The notes beneath the pieces are model-generated. The model was not told the origin of the DNA, did not search any database, and saw only the letters and a program-made list of their open reading frames with translations. 64,000 bases of DNA from Sphingobacterium detergens (lineage in GTDB: Bacteria > Bacteroidota > Bacteroidia > Sphingobacteriales > Sphingobacteriaceae): positions 558,001 through 622,000 of the forward strand of contig NZ_RAPY01000003.1 in NCBI RefSeq assembly GCF_003610355.1, written 5' to 3'. The translations under genes and the position numbers were made by a program. This document shows, piece after piece, positions 7,821 through 16,292 of this stretch; position 1 is the first letter of the stretch; each line of letters begins with the position of its first letter.

Positions 7821-9365
7821 TTATGGTTTTTGCCACCAAACCTTTGTACTAATCACATCTCCGCCTTGCGATTGAACAGCGAGCTTATAATTCGTTGGAT
7901 TTGCTGACTGAACATAAATTGGATAGTTTAACCTGGCCGGCATTTCTCCATTATTTTTCAAGCCTGTCCCTTTCGGTAATTTAGGGTAGCCCGTTCTTCT
8001 AAATTCAAACCATTGTTGACAATCCACAAATAATAAGGCATAATACTTTTGTAGATGAATCATCTCCATCTTTTTTTCAAAAGAGTCACTGTCGTCCCAA
8101 TTTATATCGCCATTATTTAAATAGTCTTCAATAGACTCTGTGTAAGTCGGAAGCCAAGTTGTGATTCCTTTCATAACCCCGTCTTTGTAAAGATCCCCAG
8201 GTTTATCATCATAGAAACCTTTTAACGCCAATTCCGCCTTAATAAACTGCAATTCAGCGCAATTCATGATCATGCCGGTCAATGGTTCATTCATCATTGT
8301 TCGCACGGCGATACTATTTACTGTTTGGTCGTAAGAATAGAAATACGATTGCTTCTCCCATCCTTCTCCAGGAGCGTAACCACTTGGAACTCCAACGAAA
8401 TTACCGCTCACGGGCGCCACCCCCAAACGATTTACTCCATTTGAACCGTATGTAGGAATATTTATCCTAGGGTCATTCCATGCGACCAAATTATCGATAA
8501 AGAAGCTACCCAAGGAAGGTGTTCTAAAATCCTGCGCACGCACATCCATAAATGGCGAAACAAACGGGATCGTCCCAGTCCATTTAAGCACTGCTGAATC
8601 ATCATTACTAGTCATAATCGGGTAGGTTGACGCATTATTAACCAAAATTTCGGAAATCTTAGCTTTCACAAAGCTAGCCACTTCGGCATCCTGTTTACCC
8701 GAAACTCTTAGTAATAGTCGTAAAAATAACGAGTTACCAAATTTTCGCCATTTGCTGATATTACCTGCATATATGGGGTCATATTCCCCTTTGATTGCTG
8801 TATTTTTAGCCAAAAGTGTGTTAGCCGTATCAAGCTGTCTAAAAAGATCCATATAGATCTCCTTTTGAGTATCAAACTTCGGTTCTATAATACCATCACT
8901 CAGCCCTTTTAATGCTTCACTGTATGGGATATCACCATAGGTATCGGTCAATATAGAGTATATCCATGTCTTCATAATCAATGCAATACCCCGATAGGAC
9001 GCATTATCATTCATTCCACCGTCCGAAAGCTTATAAATTTCATTAATATTGTTCAGTTCGGGATATAAAGAATTCCATGGCCCATCTGCTACGTTATTTC
9101 TAATATCATAACGGAAGATGCGATATTCCCCATCGCCAATATTCACTGTCACCTGCATTAACTCATTGTTTAATGAACGATTTCGTGACATATTTGATGC
9201 GACAGCATCTCGAAAGGCGGCCTGCATAAGCTGATAAGGATAGACTTTTGTACTATTGTTTGGATCGGTATTAATTTCCTGAAAGTTCTTATCACAAGAT
9301 TGTGTTAATACTATTAGTGAAAGGAAAAGACAACCCAATCCGAAAAATTTTATAGTTGATTTCAT
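7821..9365 (-). CDS. SusD/RagB-family nutrient-binding lipoprotein
   Basis: 514-residue surface lipoprotein that would cap the SusC barrel and capture the ligand. It has a lipoprotein signal peptide with lipobox TQSC (Cys24) and the SusD-like_2 start QEINTDPN. TPR-like helices cover most of the chain, with the usual motif ALIMKTWIYSILTDTYGDIPY near residue 125 and CAELQFIKAELALKGF near 365. Length is typical for the family. It starts 12 bp after the end of the SusC gene. No glycoside hydrolase is linked, so the ligand could be a peptide, glycan or other compound. Confidence 0.93.
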   Translation of the reverse strand: MKSTIKFFGLGCLFLSLIVLTQSCDKNFQEINTDPNNSTKVYPYQLMQAAFRDAVASNMSRNRSLNNELMQVTVNIGDGEYRIFRYDIRNNVADGPWNSLYPELNNINEIYKLSDGGMNDNASYRGIALIMKTWIYSILTDTYGDIPYSEALKGLSDGIIEPKFDTQKEIYMDLFRQLDTANTLLAKNTAIKGEYDPIYAGNISKWRKFGNSLFLRLLLRVSGKQDAEVASFVKAKISEILVNNASTYPIMTSNDDSAVLKWTGTIPFVSPFMDVRAQDFRTPSLGSFFIDNLVAWNDPRINIPTYGSNGVNRLGVAPVSGNFVGVPSGYAPGEGWEKQSYFYSYDQTVNSIAVRTMMNEPLTGMIMNCAELQFIKAELALKGFYDDKPGDLYKDGVMKGITTWLPTYTESIEDYLNNGDINWDDSDSFEKKMEMIHLQKYYALLFVDCQQWFEFRRTGYPKLPKGTGLKNNGEMPARLNYPIYVQSANPTNYKLAVQSQGGDVISTKVWWQKP

Positions 9366-9377
9366 AATGACTTTGAG

Positions 9378-12300
9378 TTAAAATCCGACAATTAAATTAA
9401 CACCATACGTGCGTGTAGAAGGGAACTGAGCAATTTCAAATCCTTTGACAATATCTGATCCTGACAATGTACCAAATTCCGGATCAAAGTTTGGCCAATT
9501 AGACCAGATCACAAGATTTCTACCATATACCCCAACAGATGCTTTTTGTAGTTTTAAACGATTGACAAAAGCTTTGGAAAAAGAGTAATCAAATCGGGCT
9601 TCTCTAAATTTGATAAAGTTGGTTGAGAAGGTACTGCCCTCGGCGTTATCCTGCCCATAGTGAGAACGATAATATTCATCAATATCTGTTGCGATAACAT
9701 CATTTTTTCGATAAGTTCCATCTGCATTTTGAACAACACCATTTCCTATAATTCCACTATAACGTCCGGGCAAGGTATTTTTTGTTTTTCCCTGCTCCGC
9801 TAATTTGTAATGGGTCAAAGAATGGGAAACTCCACCAAACTGGGCATCAAACAATAAGTTCAAGCGGAAACCTTTATATTTAAATTCGTGTCCTAAGCTT
9901 ACTTTACCTTTGGGAATTGTATTTCCCAAATAAACCACTTCATCCGTCAATAATGCAACGCCCGTTTTACCATCATATATAATCTGTCCATCTGGCGATC
10001 TTTGATATCCAATTCCATACAGATCTCCCATAGATCCACCGACTTTCGCAACCAACTGTCCACCAGCGACAGGTCCGGTTTGTAAGATCATTGTCGAATC
10101 ACCTAATTCAGTGATTTTATTCTGATTCATAGAGAATGTTGCAAAGACTTTCCAGCTGAAACCATCTTTAATTTTGATTGGCATACCATCCATTGCAACC
10201 TCAATTCCTTTATTCCGGACCTCGCCAGCATTCACCATCTTGTATCGTGCACCTGTTGAAGCATCAACAACTCGCCTTAATTGTTGATTACGTGTAGCAC
10301 CCTGATAAACCGCCACGTCAAAACCAAAACGATCTCTAAACATCCGAACCTCAGTTCCAAATTCAAAAGAAAGTGTCCTTAGGGGCTCTAAAAATGGATT
10401 TACCATAGTTGATGGGATCTGAATCCCTCCGGGATACTGAGGACCTGCACTCTCATACGAAAAATCGATAATATAAGGAAGTCCTCCACCATTACCAACC
10501 CCAGCAACAGACCCCCTTAATTTTGCATAATTAATGGCTTTTGGTAATTTCCATACTTCCGAAGCAATAAAACTAGCATTTAAGGAAGGATAAGTAAAAT
10601 AAGTCCTTTTGTCAGGAGCCAAAGCTGAGGCCAATGTACTTGCCCAGTCGGCCCGGTAAGTACCATCTACGAATAAAAAGTTTTTATAGGCAGCAGTAAC
10701 AAAACCATACAAGCTATTTGACTGCATACGGCTCTTGTATGGCAAGCTCAGTATCTGACCCTTCGCATTGGCCATGGTGTAAACTCCTGGATAAGTCAAC
10801 GAATCCGCCCGCATCTCATCTTTATTGTAGCGATTATCATTTGTGCTACCACCAACTGTTGCGGAAACCTTCCAATCCTTATTGACTTCTTTATCATATT
10901 TCAATAAGAAATCTAAAGTCGTTTCATGTGAAAAAATTGATTGTGTACGATAGCTGCCGAAAGGCATTTTAGCACCAGCATCATAAGGTCGCTTCTGTTC
11001 GCGATTTTCATAGGCCATATCCATTGAACTACGCAACATTAAATTCCAATTTTTGTTAAACTGGTAGCTTGCTTGGACGTTTCCTGTTATCCCGTTCCTA
11101 TTCATCCCATTGATAAATTCCCTTGATATAGCAAAGGGATTTTCAGGGTAAGAAGAAAATGGATATTTAATTTTTTGCCCTTCCGACCCTTGTACCCAAT
11201 AATCCTTTAACCAATTCATATCTGCATTGGGTTGCCAGAAAATAAACCAATACATTAAAGATTGATTGCCATATCCTGCTCCGGGTAGATTGTCAGACCA
11301 TTTATTGGTATAGTTTACTTTCGCATTGATTTGTAATTTATCACTCACCTTGGAGTTTACCGATAACGCTACAGTATTTCTTTTGTATCCCGTATTCGGA
11401 ACAATCCACGTATTATTGACATTTGTTGCCGAAAATCTTGCGGAGGTCTTCTCTGTACCACCATCAATGCTTACTGAATTGGTAAATGTTTTTCCGACGT
11501 CAAAGAAAGTCTTCAAATTATCATATGGACGCCAAAGAGTCCGTTCCGTCCCCACTTTTTGGGTAACAGGATCATATTGATAGAAATACTGTCCATCGAA
11601 TTTTGGACCATAAGCCGAACTTGTTCCAGACGTACTAGCTCCGTCTTCTGTTGTTCCATAAGAATAATAATTTGACCCTGCCAATCCCTGTCCATATTCA
11701 TATTGCAAGTCAGGCATGCGGTTGATTGCTTCCAGTGAAGTATTTGAATTCACCGTAACTCCTATTCCCTTTTTCCCTTTCGAGCCAGATTTAGTCGTAA
11801 TCATAATGGCACCGTTTGCGCCACGCTGACCGTATAAAGCTGCTGCCCCAGCTCCTTTTAAAACCGTTATGTTTTCGATATCTTCCGGATTGATATCGTC
11901 AATACCTGAGCCATAATCAGCAGGCATATTATCTGACCCCGTGCCATAAGTATTTTCGCCCTGATTAGCCGTTCTACGGCCGCTACCATCATTTACAACA
12001 ACACCATCAATCACAATCAAAGCACCCTTATCTCCTGATAAGCTTGCCTCACCCCTTAAAATAATCTTGGTAGAACCTGTAGGACCCGCATTTGAACGCA
12101 TCAGATTCAACCCTGCTACTTTTCCTGACAATGCATCGCTCCAGTTATTCGAAAGCGCATCTGTCAATTGCTCGCCTTTAACAACTGTTGCACTATATCC
12201 CAATTCCCGTTCTTGTCTTTTAATCCCCAATGCTGTCACAACAACCTCTTCAAGTGCCGCAGAAGTCGGATTTAGCGCAATTTGTAGATTGCTTTGCGTC

Positions 12301-12644
12301 GCTTCGAATATCTTTGTTTGCGCTTCATAACCGATTAGTTGAAAACGTATCTTCCCACCAACCTCTACATCGACCTCAAAATTACCGTTTCGATCGGTTG
12401 TCGCCTTTGCGATACCTTCTGAAAGAATAGAAACTGAAGCTAATGGTTCCTGTGTCTTACTATCTACAACTTTTCCTTTAATTTTAATCTTCCCCTGATT
12501 AAAATTATGTGTGACTCCATGACTGTTGTCCATTGGAACAGCCGCCGAAGCTACATCCAGATTGCAAGCAACTACCAGCGCTGCAAATAGCACTTTCGAG
12601 GATGAGTGCCTTAGATTAATTTGGATAGGGTTAATACTAAACAT
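9378..12644 (-). CDS. SusC/RagA-family TonB-linked outer-membrane transporter
   Basis: 1088-residue TonB-dependent outer-membrane channel that would import a ligand presented by SusD. An N-terminal export signal (hydrophobic stretch VLFAALVVACNLDVASAA) is followed by a carboxypeptidase-regulatory-like domain (about 50-140), the TonB box/plug with ALEEVVVTALGIKRQ near 130 and the SusC signature IENITVLKGAGAAALYGQRG near 258. The rest is a 22-strand-type barrel ending in a terminal phenylalanine (LIVGF), as expected for BAM substrates. It is first in the operon with SusD and the DUF5689 protein. No adjacent sigma/anti-sigma pair is seen. Confidence 0.95.
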   Translation of the reverse strand: MFSINPIQINLRHSSSKVLFAALVVACNLDVASAAVPMDNSHGVTHNFNQGKIKIKGKVVDSKTQEPLASVSILSEGIAKATTDRNGNFEVDVEVGGKIRFQLIGYEAQTKIFEATQSNLQIALNPTSAALEEVVVTALGIKRQERELGYSATVVKGEQLTDALSNNWSDALSGKVAGLNLMRSNAGPTGSTKIILRGEASLSGDKGALIVIDGVVVNDGSGRRTANQGENTYGTGSDNMPADYGSGIDDINPEDIENITVLKGAGAAALYGQRGANGAIMITTKSGSKGKKGIGVTVNSNTSLEAINRMPDLQYEYGQGLAGSNYYSYGTTEDGASTSGTSSAYGPKFDGQYFYQYDPVTQKVGTERTLWRPYDNLKTFFDVGKTFTNSVSIDGGTEKTSARFSATNVNNTWIVPNTGYKRNTVALSVNSKVSDKLQINAKVNYTNKWSDNLPGAGYGNQSLMYWFIFWQPNADMNWLKDYWVQGSEGQKIKYPFSSYPENPFAISREFINGMNRNGITGNVQASYQFNKNWNLMLRSSMDMAYENREQKRPYDAGAKMPFGSYRTQSIFSHETTLDFLLKYDKEVNKDWKVSATVGGSTNDNRYNKDEMRADSLTYPGVYTMANAKGQILSLPYKSRMQSNSLYGFVTAAYKNFLFVDGTYRADWASTLASALAPDKRTYFTYPSLNASFIASEVWKLPKAINYAKLRGSVAGVGNGGGLPYIIDFSYESAGPQYPGGIQIPSTMVNPFLEPLRTLSFEFGTEVRMFRDRFGFDVAVYQGATRNQQLRRVVDASTGARYKMVNAGEVRNKGIEVAMDGMPIKIKDGFSWKVFATFSMNQNKITELGDSTMILQTGPVAGGQLVAKVGGSMGDLYGIGYQRSPDGQIIYDGKTGVALLTDEVVYLGNTIPKGKVSLGHEFKYKGFRLNLLFDAQFGGVSHSLTHYKLAEQGKTKNTLPGRYSGIIGNGVVQNADGTYRKNDVIATDIDEYYRSHYGQDNAEGSTFSTNFIKFREARFDYSFSKAFVNRLKLQKASVGVYGRNLVIWSNWPNFDPEFGTLSGSDIVKGFEIAQFPSTRTYGVNLIVGF

Positions 12645-12680
12645 AGATATTAGTGTAAATTGTTAATTTGCAATTTGGGA

Positions 12681-12688
12681 CAAAAGTA
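12681..12688 (-). promoter_or_regulatory. -7 box of the SusC operon
   Basis: On the minus strand TACTTTTG matches TAnnTTTG 36 bp upstream of the SusC ATG. A clear TTG -33 element is not seen, which may mean that an activator or alternative sigma factor is needed. Confidence 0.5.
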
Positions 12689-13163
12689 TACTCTTAACAA
12701 AAAGTTTGTTTTAACTTAATGTTTTCTTTCTGTTAACAATTGTTTCGAATATAATTTCCTTTAAGAAACATTTTGCCCGATTTACATCATATAAAAATGC
12801 ATAAGAATTCATTACAGACAGGAATTTCACGCATTAGGTCTAAAAAGCAAGCCTTTACCTTGGTTATTTATTATAATAGAATCGAAAATAATTAATATTC
12901 CTTAAAAAACGAAATAAATCGAAATTATTTAAAACACACAACCGAAACAAGATTCTATCACCCAATCCCTTATGGGATACCTAGAAAGGAAAAAGAAAAT
13001 ATAGTAGCAGCCAAAGTCAAACCTATAAGAATTAATTTGGAGCTGGGCAACTTCCCTTATTTTGCACGTAATCATCTACGCAAATACCATAAATACCGGA
13101 CCTTAATCGAATAACAGATCTTAAAAATGGACTCCCAAAAAACTCAAAGATCTACCCCAATCC
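12689..13163. other. AT-rich intergenic region without recognisable genes
   Basis: This 475-bp stretch lies between the SusC promoter and the 21-bp repeat array. No intact gene, tRNA or clear mobile-element end was found. One plus-strand stretch of about 50 open codons ending near 13108 has no start codon and no family resemblance, so it is not called. The region may be old decayed sequence continuous with the remnant downstream. Confidence 0.4.
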
Positions 13164-13696
13164 CTGACTAGTTTTTGGCTTTTGCTAAACACTATTTGGA
13201 AAATACTGAACAGTATTTCACAAATAGTGTCTACTTTTTTCTAAATACCGATCACTTGTTTAAAACAACCGATCACTTGTTGCATTATCCCGAACACTTT
13301 CTCCAGTAGACTGATCACTTTTTACGGAGAACTGTACACTCCATAGCAAATACCGACTGGAGTTCTGAGGGAACTGATCAGTATTTGCAAAGAACAGATC
13401 ACTTTTTAGCAACAAGTGAATGGTCTGTAGCGAATACTGATCGGTTTCTTACAAACTCCATTCAGTTGTTTGAAATGACTGATCTGTTTTTTCAAAATTC
13501 TGTTCGGTGTCGATCAAAAGGTGTCCACTTTTCTTAAAATGCTGATCAGCCCATTAGAATTTGTGATCAGTCGTTGGATAAAACTGTTCACATTTTTCAA
13601 AAGGGTGAACAGCTTTTGCTGAAAACCGCACAGTTGTCGGCAAAAACTGTTCGGAATATTCGGAAAAGTGATTACCAAAAGCCAAAAACCGATCAG
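13164..13696. repeat. Array of 26 degenerate 21-bp units in exact phase
   Basis: An 8-bp core recurs every 21 bp with no insertion or deletion: its first base falls at 13164, 13185, 13206 and so on to 13689. The degenerate core is SYGWWCRS, which is its own reverse complement. Position 1 and position 8 are C or G in all 26 units, G is at position 3 in 24, and C is at position 6 in 21 with T in the other 5. Common forms are CTGATCAG, CCGATCAC and CTGTTCAC; ten cores contain GATC. Between cores lie 13 bp of the type T5-N3-A5, also roughly dyad-symmetric. Phase is lost after 13696. Neither strand has a frame that is open throughout. The function is unknown. Confidence 0.85.
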
Positions 13697-13751
13697 TAAA
13701 AGCCGACCTTTTTCTAGTAATTCACTGATCAGCGTCAGCAGAATAGAGCGT

Positions 13752-14046
13752 ATGGTCGTCAAACATTTAAGAAAATATAGCCTTCTAGCACAGATAAACC
13801 GCCTTTTCCCCTCAACATACCGAAATCAACTGGTTAATATCAGTAAAAGCAACACTTGGGGAACAAACCAAGACAAAGCCAAAATCTATCTCGTCGAAGC
13901 TGAACTCCCTAACGGATTTCATACTACTTATGGACAACAACTTCCTTTCAAATTTGAGCTCAAAGGCTCTGCCGAAATAGCTACTAGGAACAGGTGATTA
14001 TGAGAACATATTTTTGCCAACCTTAAAGATACGCTTACCAAAAAAA
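13752..14046 (+). pseudogene. Decayed C-terminal remnant of an HlyD-type secretion protein
   Basis: In one plus-strand frame the translation contains KIYLVEAELPNGFHTTYGQQ, then LPFKFELKGSAEIATRN, then, after an in-frame TGA (13995) and a second TGA (14001), EHIFANLKDTLTKK. This is the pattern of the last 80-90 residues of Bacteroidota HlyD/membrane-fusion proteins of peptide and bacteriocin exporters (LPNG, TTYGK, G-x-AEI, then L-I-E-x-I-F). No N-terminal part, start codon or partner ABC transporter is present. The first TGA is one C-to-T change from Arg CGA. Recognition is by eye only. Confidence 0.55.
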
Positions 14047-14086
14047 CACCATACGGAGGGTGTAACAATAATATATTATAAAACAA

Positions 14087-14120
14087 AAAGAAAGCCCAAA
14101 CTTTCGTTTGGACTTTCTTT
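14087..14120. terminator. Terminator downstream of trmB
   Basis: Stem AGAAAGCCCAAAC (14089-14101) pairs with GTTTGGACTTTCT (14106-14118) around a TTTC loop with one mismatch. A-rich and T-rich flanks on the two sides fit an intrinsic terminator for trmB, which ends at 14140 on the minus strand. Confidence 0.75.
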
Positions 14121-14139
14121 TATAATAAAAACTTTGATA

Positions 14140-14796
14140 TTAGCGTTTCTCAAAGCTCCATTTCACATAGTTTATATTCTTATCGTCAGCAAGATACTTT
14201 TTCTCATAGTATGTTTTGATCGACAAAACATTATCGACCAAGTCCGAGTGATACAGATCTGTCGTCTCTTTATATTTCTTCAGATTCTGTAACTCTATTT
14301 GCTCAAGAGTATAGGCATAGAAGCCATCATTATCTGTCTTTAGATTCATCATCCCTTCTGGCTTCATGACAATCTTGTAACGGTCTAAAAATTTAGGGCC
14401 TGTCAAGCGTTTCTTTTCGCGACTGTCCTGCGGCTGTGGATCTGGAAAGGTAATCCAAATTTCATCAATTTCATTCTCAGCAAAGTGCTCAAGAAGCGTT
14501 TCAATCTGTATCCGTAAAAATGCGACATTTTTGATACCATCTTCCAACGCGGTTTTTGCGCCACGCCAGATACGGTTGCCTTTAAAATCAATCCCGATAA
14601 AGTTCTTTTCCGGAAACAAGCGCGCCAAATTAACTGTATATTCTCCTTTACCGCAGGCAAGTTCCAAAACAACTGGATTTGTATTTCCAAATTGCTTCTC
14701 AGCCCATTTTCCTTTATATTCTTTGCCGGCATCGAGCTGGATGACATTCTCAAAAGTCGCTACTTCGGCAAATTTACGTAGTTTATCCTTTCCCAT
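14140..14796 (-). CDS. trmB: tRNA (guanosine(46)-N7)-methyltransferase TrmB
   Basis: Cytoplasmic SAM-dependent methyltransferase that makes m7G46 in tRNA. The 218-residue chain has the SAM-binding motif LELACGKGEYTVNLA near residue 44, the FIGIDFKGNRIWRGAK segment near 66 and the catalytic/tRNA-binding motif IWITFPDPQPQDSREKKR near 116, all diagnostic of TrmB. Length is normal. It is divergent from fcl, with the two -7 boxes only four base pairs apart, and ends before an intrinsic terminator. Confidence 0.95.
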   Translation of the reverse strand: MGKDKLRKFAEVATFENVIQLDAGKEYKGKWAEKQFGNTNPVVLELACGKGEYTVNLARLFPEKNFIGIDFKGNRIWRGAKTALEDGIKNVAFLRIQIETLLEHFAENEIDEIWITFPDPQPQDSREKKRLTGPKFLDRYKIVMKPEGMMNLKTDNDGFYAYTLEQIELQNLKKYKETTDLYHSDLVDNVLSIKTYYEKKYLADDKNINYVKWSFEKR

Positions 14797-14814
14797 TTTT
14801 TAATTAATATCCCG

Positions 14815-14844
14815 CAAAAATAACCTTATATTTGCAGGAATCAA
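14815..14844 (-). promoter_or_regulatory. trmB promoter
   Basis: On the minus strand TTG (plus-strand CAA at 14842-14844) is followed after 19 bp by TATTTTTG (14815-14822). This fits the Bacteroidota promoter with a -33 TTG and TAnnTTTG. Transcription should begin about 10-12 nt before the trmB ATG. It overlaps the fcl promoter. Confidence 0.65.
14827..14834 (+). promoter_or_regulatory. fcl -7 box
   Basis: TATATTTG matches TAnnTTTG on the plus strand, 19 bp before the GTG start of fcl. It lies inside the spacer of the divergent trmB promoter, so the two promoters compete for the same DNA. Confidence 0.55.
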
Positions 14845-14853
14845 TAACTTATC

Positions 14854-15792
14854 GTGGAAAAAGACGCTAAAATTTACGTAGCAGGCCATCGAGGAATGGT
14901 CGGATCGGCAATATATCGCAAATTAACAGAACTGGGATACAGTAACATCGTGACCCGTACCTCTCAAGAACTAGATCTGTGTAATCAACAAGCAGTTGCT
15001 GACTTTTTCAACGAAGAAAAACCTGATTATGTTTTCCTGGCAGCCGCTAAAGTTGGTGGGATTATGGCGAACAACACTTATCGCGCAGATTTCATTTACG
15101 AAAACATGGCGATACAGAATAACGTTATTAAATCCTCTTACGACAATGAGGTTACAAAGTTGATGTTTTTAGGTTCAAGCTGCATCTACCCCAAAATGGC
15201 ACCACAACCTTTGAACGAAGACTTATTGTTGACAGGTACCTTAGAACCTACCAATGAACCTTATGCCATCGCCAAAATAGCTGGTATTAAAATGGCAGAA
15301 GCTTTTCGTGATCAATATGGCTGTAACTATATATCAGTTATGCCAACGAATCTCTATGGTATCAATGATAATTATCATCCACAGAACTCGCATGTTTTAC
15401 CAGCCCTGATCCGTAGATTTCACGAGGCAAAGGTAAATAACCTGGATGAAGTGGTTATTTGGGGTTCGGGTACTCCTTTAAGGGAGTTTCTTTTTTCGGA
15501 TGATCTAGCTGACGCCTGTGTGTTTTTGATGAATAGCTATAATGAGAAACAGTTCGTCAATATCGGCATCGGTGAAGATTTAAGCATAAAGGATCTTGCT
15601 GAACTCATTAAAGAGGTCATTGGATATACTGGAAAAATCTCTTTTGATACAAGTAAACCAGACGGAACACCACGCAAATTAATGGACGTATCCAAATTAC
15701 ACGCCTTAGGCTGGAAGCATAAAACCAATCTTCGCGAGGGAATTAAATTAGCTTACGAGGATTTTTTGAGTAAAGAAGAGGCAACCTCCTAG
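14854..15792 (+). CDS. fcl: GDP-L-fucose synthase
   Basis: NADPH-dependent epimerase/reductase that converts GDP-4-keto-6-deoxy-mannose to GDP-L-fucose, a sugar donor for surface polysaccharides. The 312-residue short-chain dehydrogenase has the Rossmann motif GHRGMVGSAI near residue 13, the catalytic SSC region (FLGSSCIYPKMAPQPLNED) near 108, and Tyr-x3-Lys as YAIAKIAG near 139. Length fits. The start is GTG; no ATG precedes the nucleotide-binding motif. Its partner gmd is not in the window. The stop overlaps the convergent gene by 4 bp. Confidence 0.94.
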   Translation: MEKDAKIYVAGHRGMVGSAIYRKLTELGYSNIVTRTSQELDLCNQQAVADFFNEEKPDYVFLAAAKVGGIMANNTYRADFIYENMAIQNNVIKSSYDNEVTKLMFLGSSCIYPKMAPQPLNEDLLLTGTLEPTNEPYAIAKIAGIKMAEAFRDQYGCNYISVMPTNLYGINDNYHPQNSHVLPALIRRFHEAKVNNLDEVVIWGSGTPLREFLFSDDLADACVFLMNSYNEKQFVNIGIGEDLSIKDLAELIKEVIGYTGKISFDTSKPDGTPRKLMDVSKLHALGWKHKTNLREGIKLAYEDFLSKEEATS

Positions 15793-16292
15793 TAGGTTTC
15801 ACTATAGGAAGGAATACCATATTCATTGACTTCATCTTTTATGGTATCATCCCCGTCAATTTGTGAGGCTTTCTTTTTCTTCTTTTTGGGACGGATAAAA
15901 TTGCTGAGTTTACCTATCAATCCACTGATTTTATCCTGATTGATCTGTCCGACAGCACGCTCTGATAAAAGCAACATTAACGCTTTTTTCAGCATTCCTG
16001 AATTTTTCAAAAACAGCCTATTCATCACAAAAGGAACACCTATGCGCAAGGTTTTTGTCAGCCAATCCGAATCAGGATTGTTACTTTTCGCAAATAATTG
16101 CTGAATGATATTGACTCCGGGAATATTATTTTTTAATGAATTGAAAAAACGAATCGGAGCTTCGATTTTGTTATTAAATAAAGTAAACTGTGTTTTCAGG
16201 TAAGCCTCTTGTTCATTTTTGAGTTCCTTTAAACGAGCGATTTCAGTTTTAAGCTCCTGTAAATTGCGTATTTTCGTTTGCTTGTTATTCAT
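15789..16292 (-). CDS. Hypothetical protein with N-terminal coiled coil and basic C-terminus
   Basis: I do not recognise a named family. From the ATG at 16292 the product is 167 aa. Residues about 8-40 are a charged coiled coil (NLQELKTEIARLKELKNEQE), the middle holds short amphipathic helices including an LLLSERAVGQ segment, and the C-terminal quarter has a run of lysines (RPKKKKKKA) and an acidic end. The start overlaps the end of the holin-like gene by 8 bp, so the two are translationally coupled. With YtxH further upstream it looks like an envelope-associated trio. A TTG codon further upstream (16313) is an alternative start. Confidence 0.7.
   Translation of the reverse strand: MNNKQTKIRNLQELKTEIARLKELKNEQEAYLKTQFTLFNNKIEAPIRFFNSLKNNIPGVNIIQQLFAKSNNPDSDWLTKTLRIGVPFVMNRLFLKNSGMLKKALMLLLSERAVGQINQDKISGLIGKLSNFIRPKKKKKKASQIDGDDTIKDEVNEYGIPSYSETY

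Noticed and set aside
12951..13108. Plus-strand open stretch of about 50 codons with an RINLELGNFPYFARNHLRKY segment
   Set aside because: It has no start codon, no promoter and no family I recognise, and it lies in AT-rich DNA. It may be further decay of the neighbouring locus, but this cannot be shown.
13164..13696. CRISPR array
   Set aside because: Units are 21 bp in total with a degenerate 8-bp core and no identical repeats or unique spacers of CRISPR size, and no cas gene is nearby.
13514..13762. 82-codon minus-strand open stretch inside the repeat array
   Set aside because: Its composition follows directly from the 21-bp period of the array and it stops at a chance TGA. The same frame is broken several times elsewhere in the array, so it is not called as a gene.
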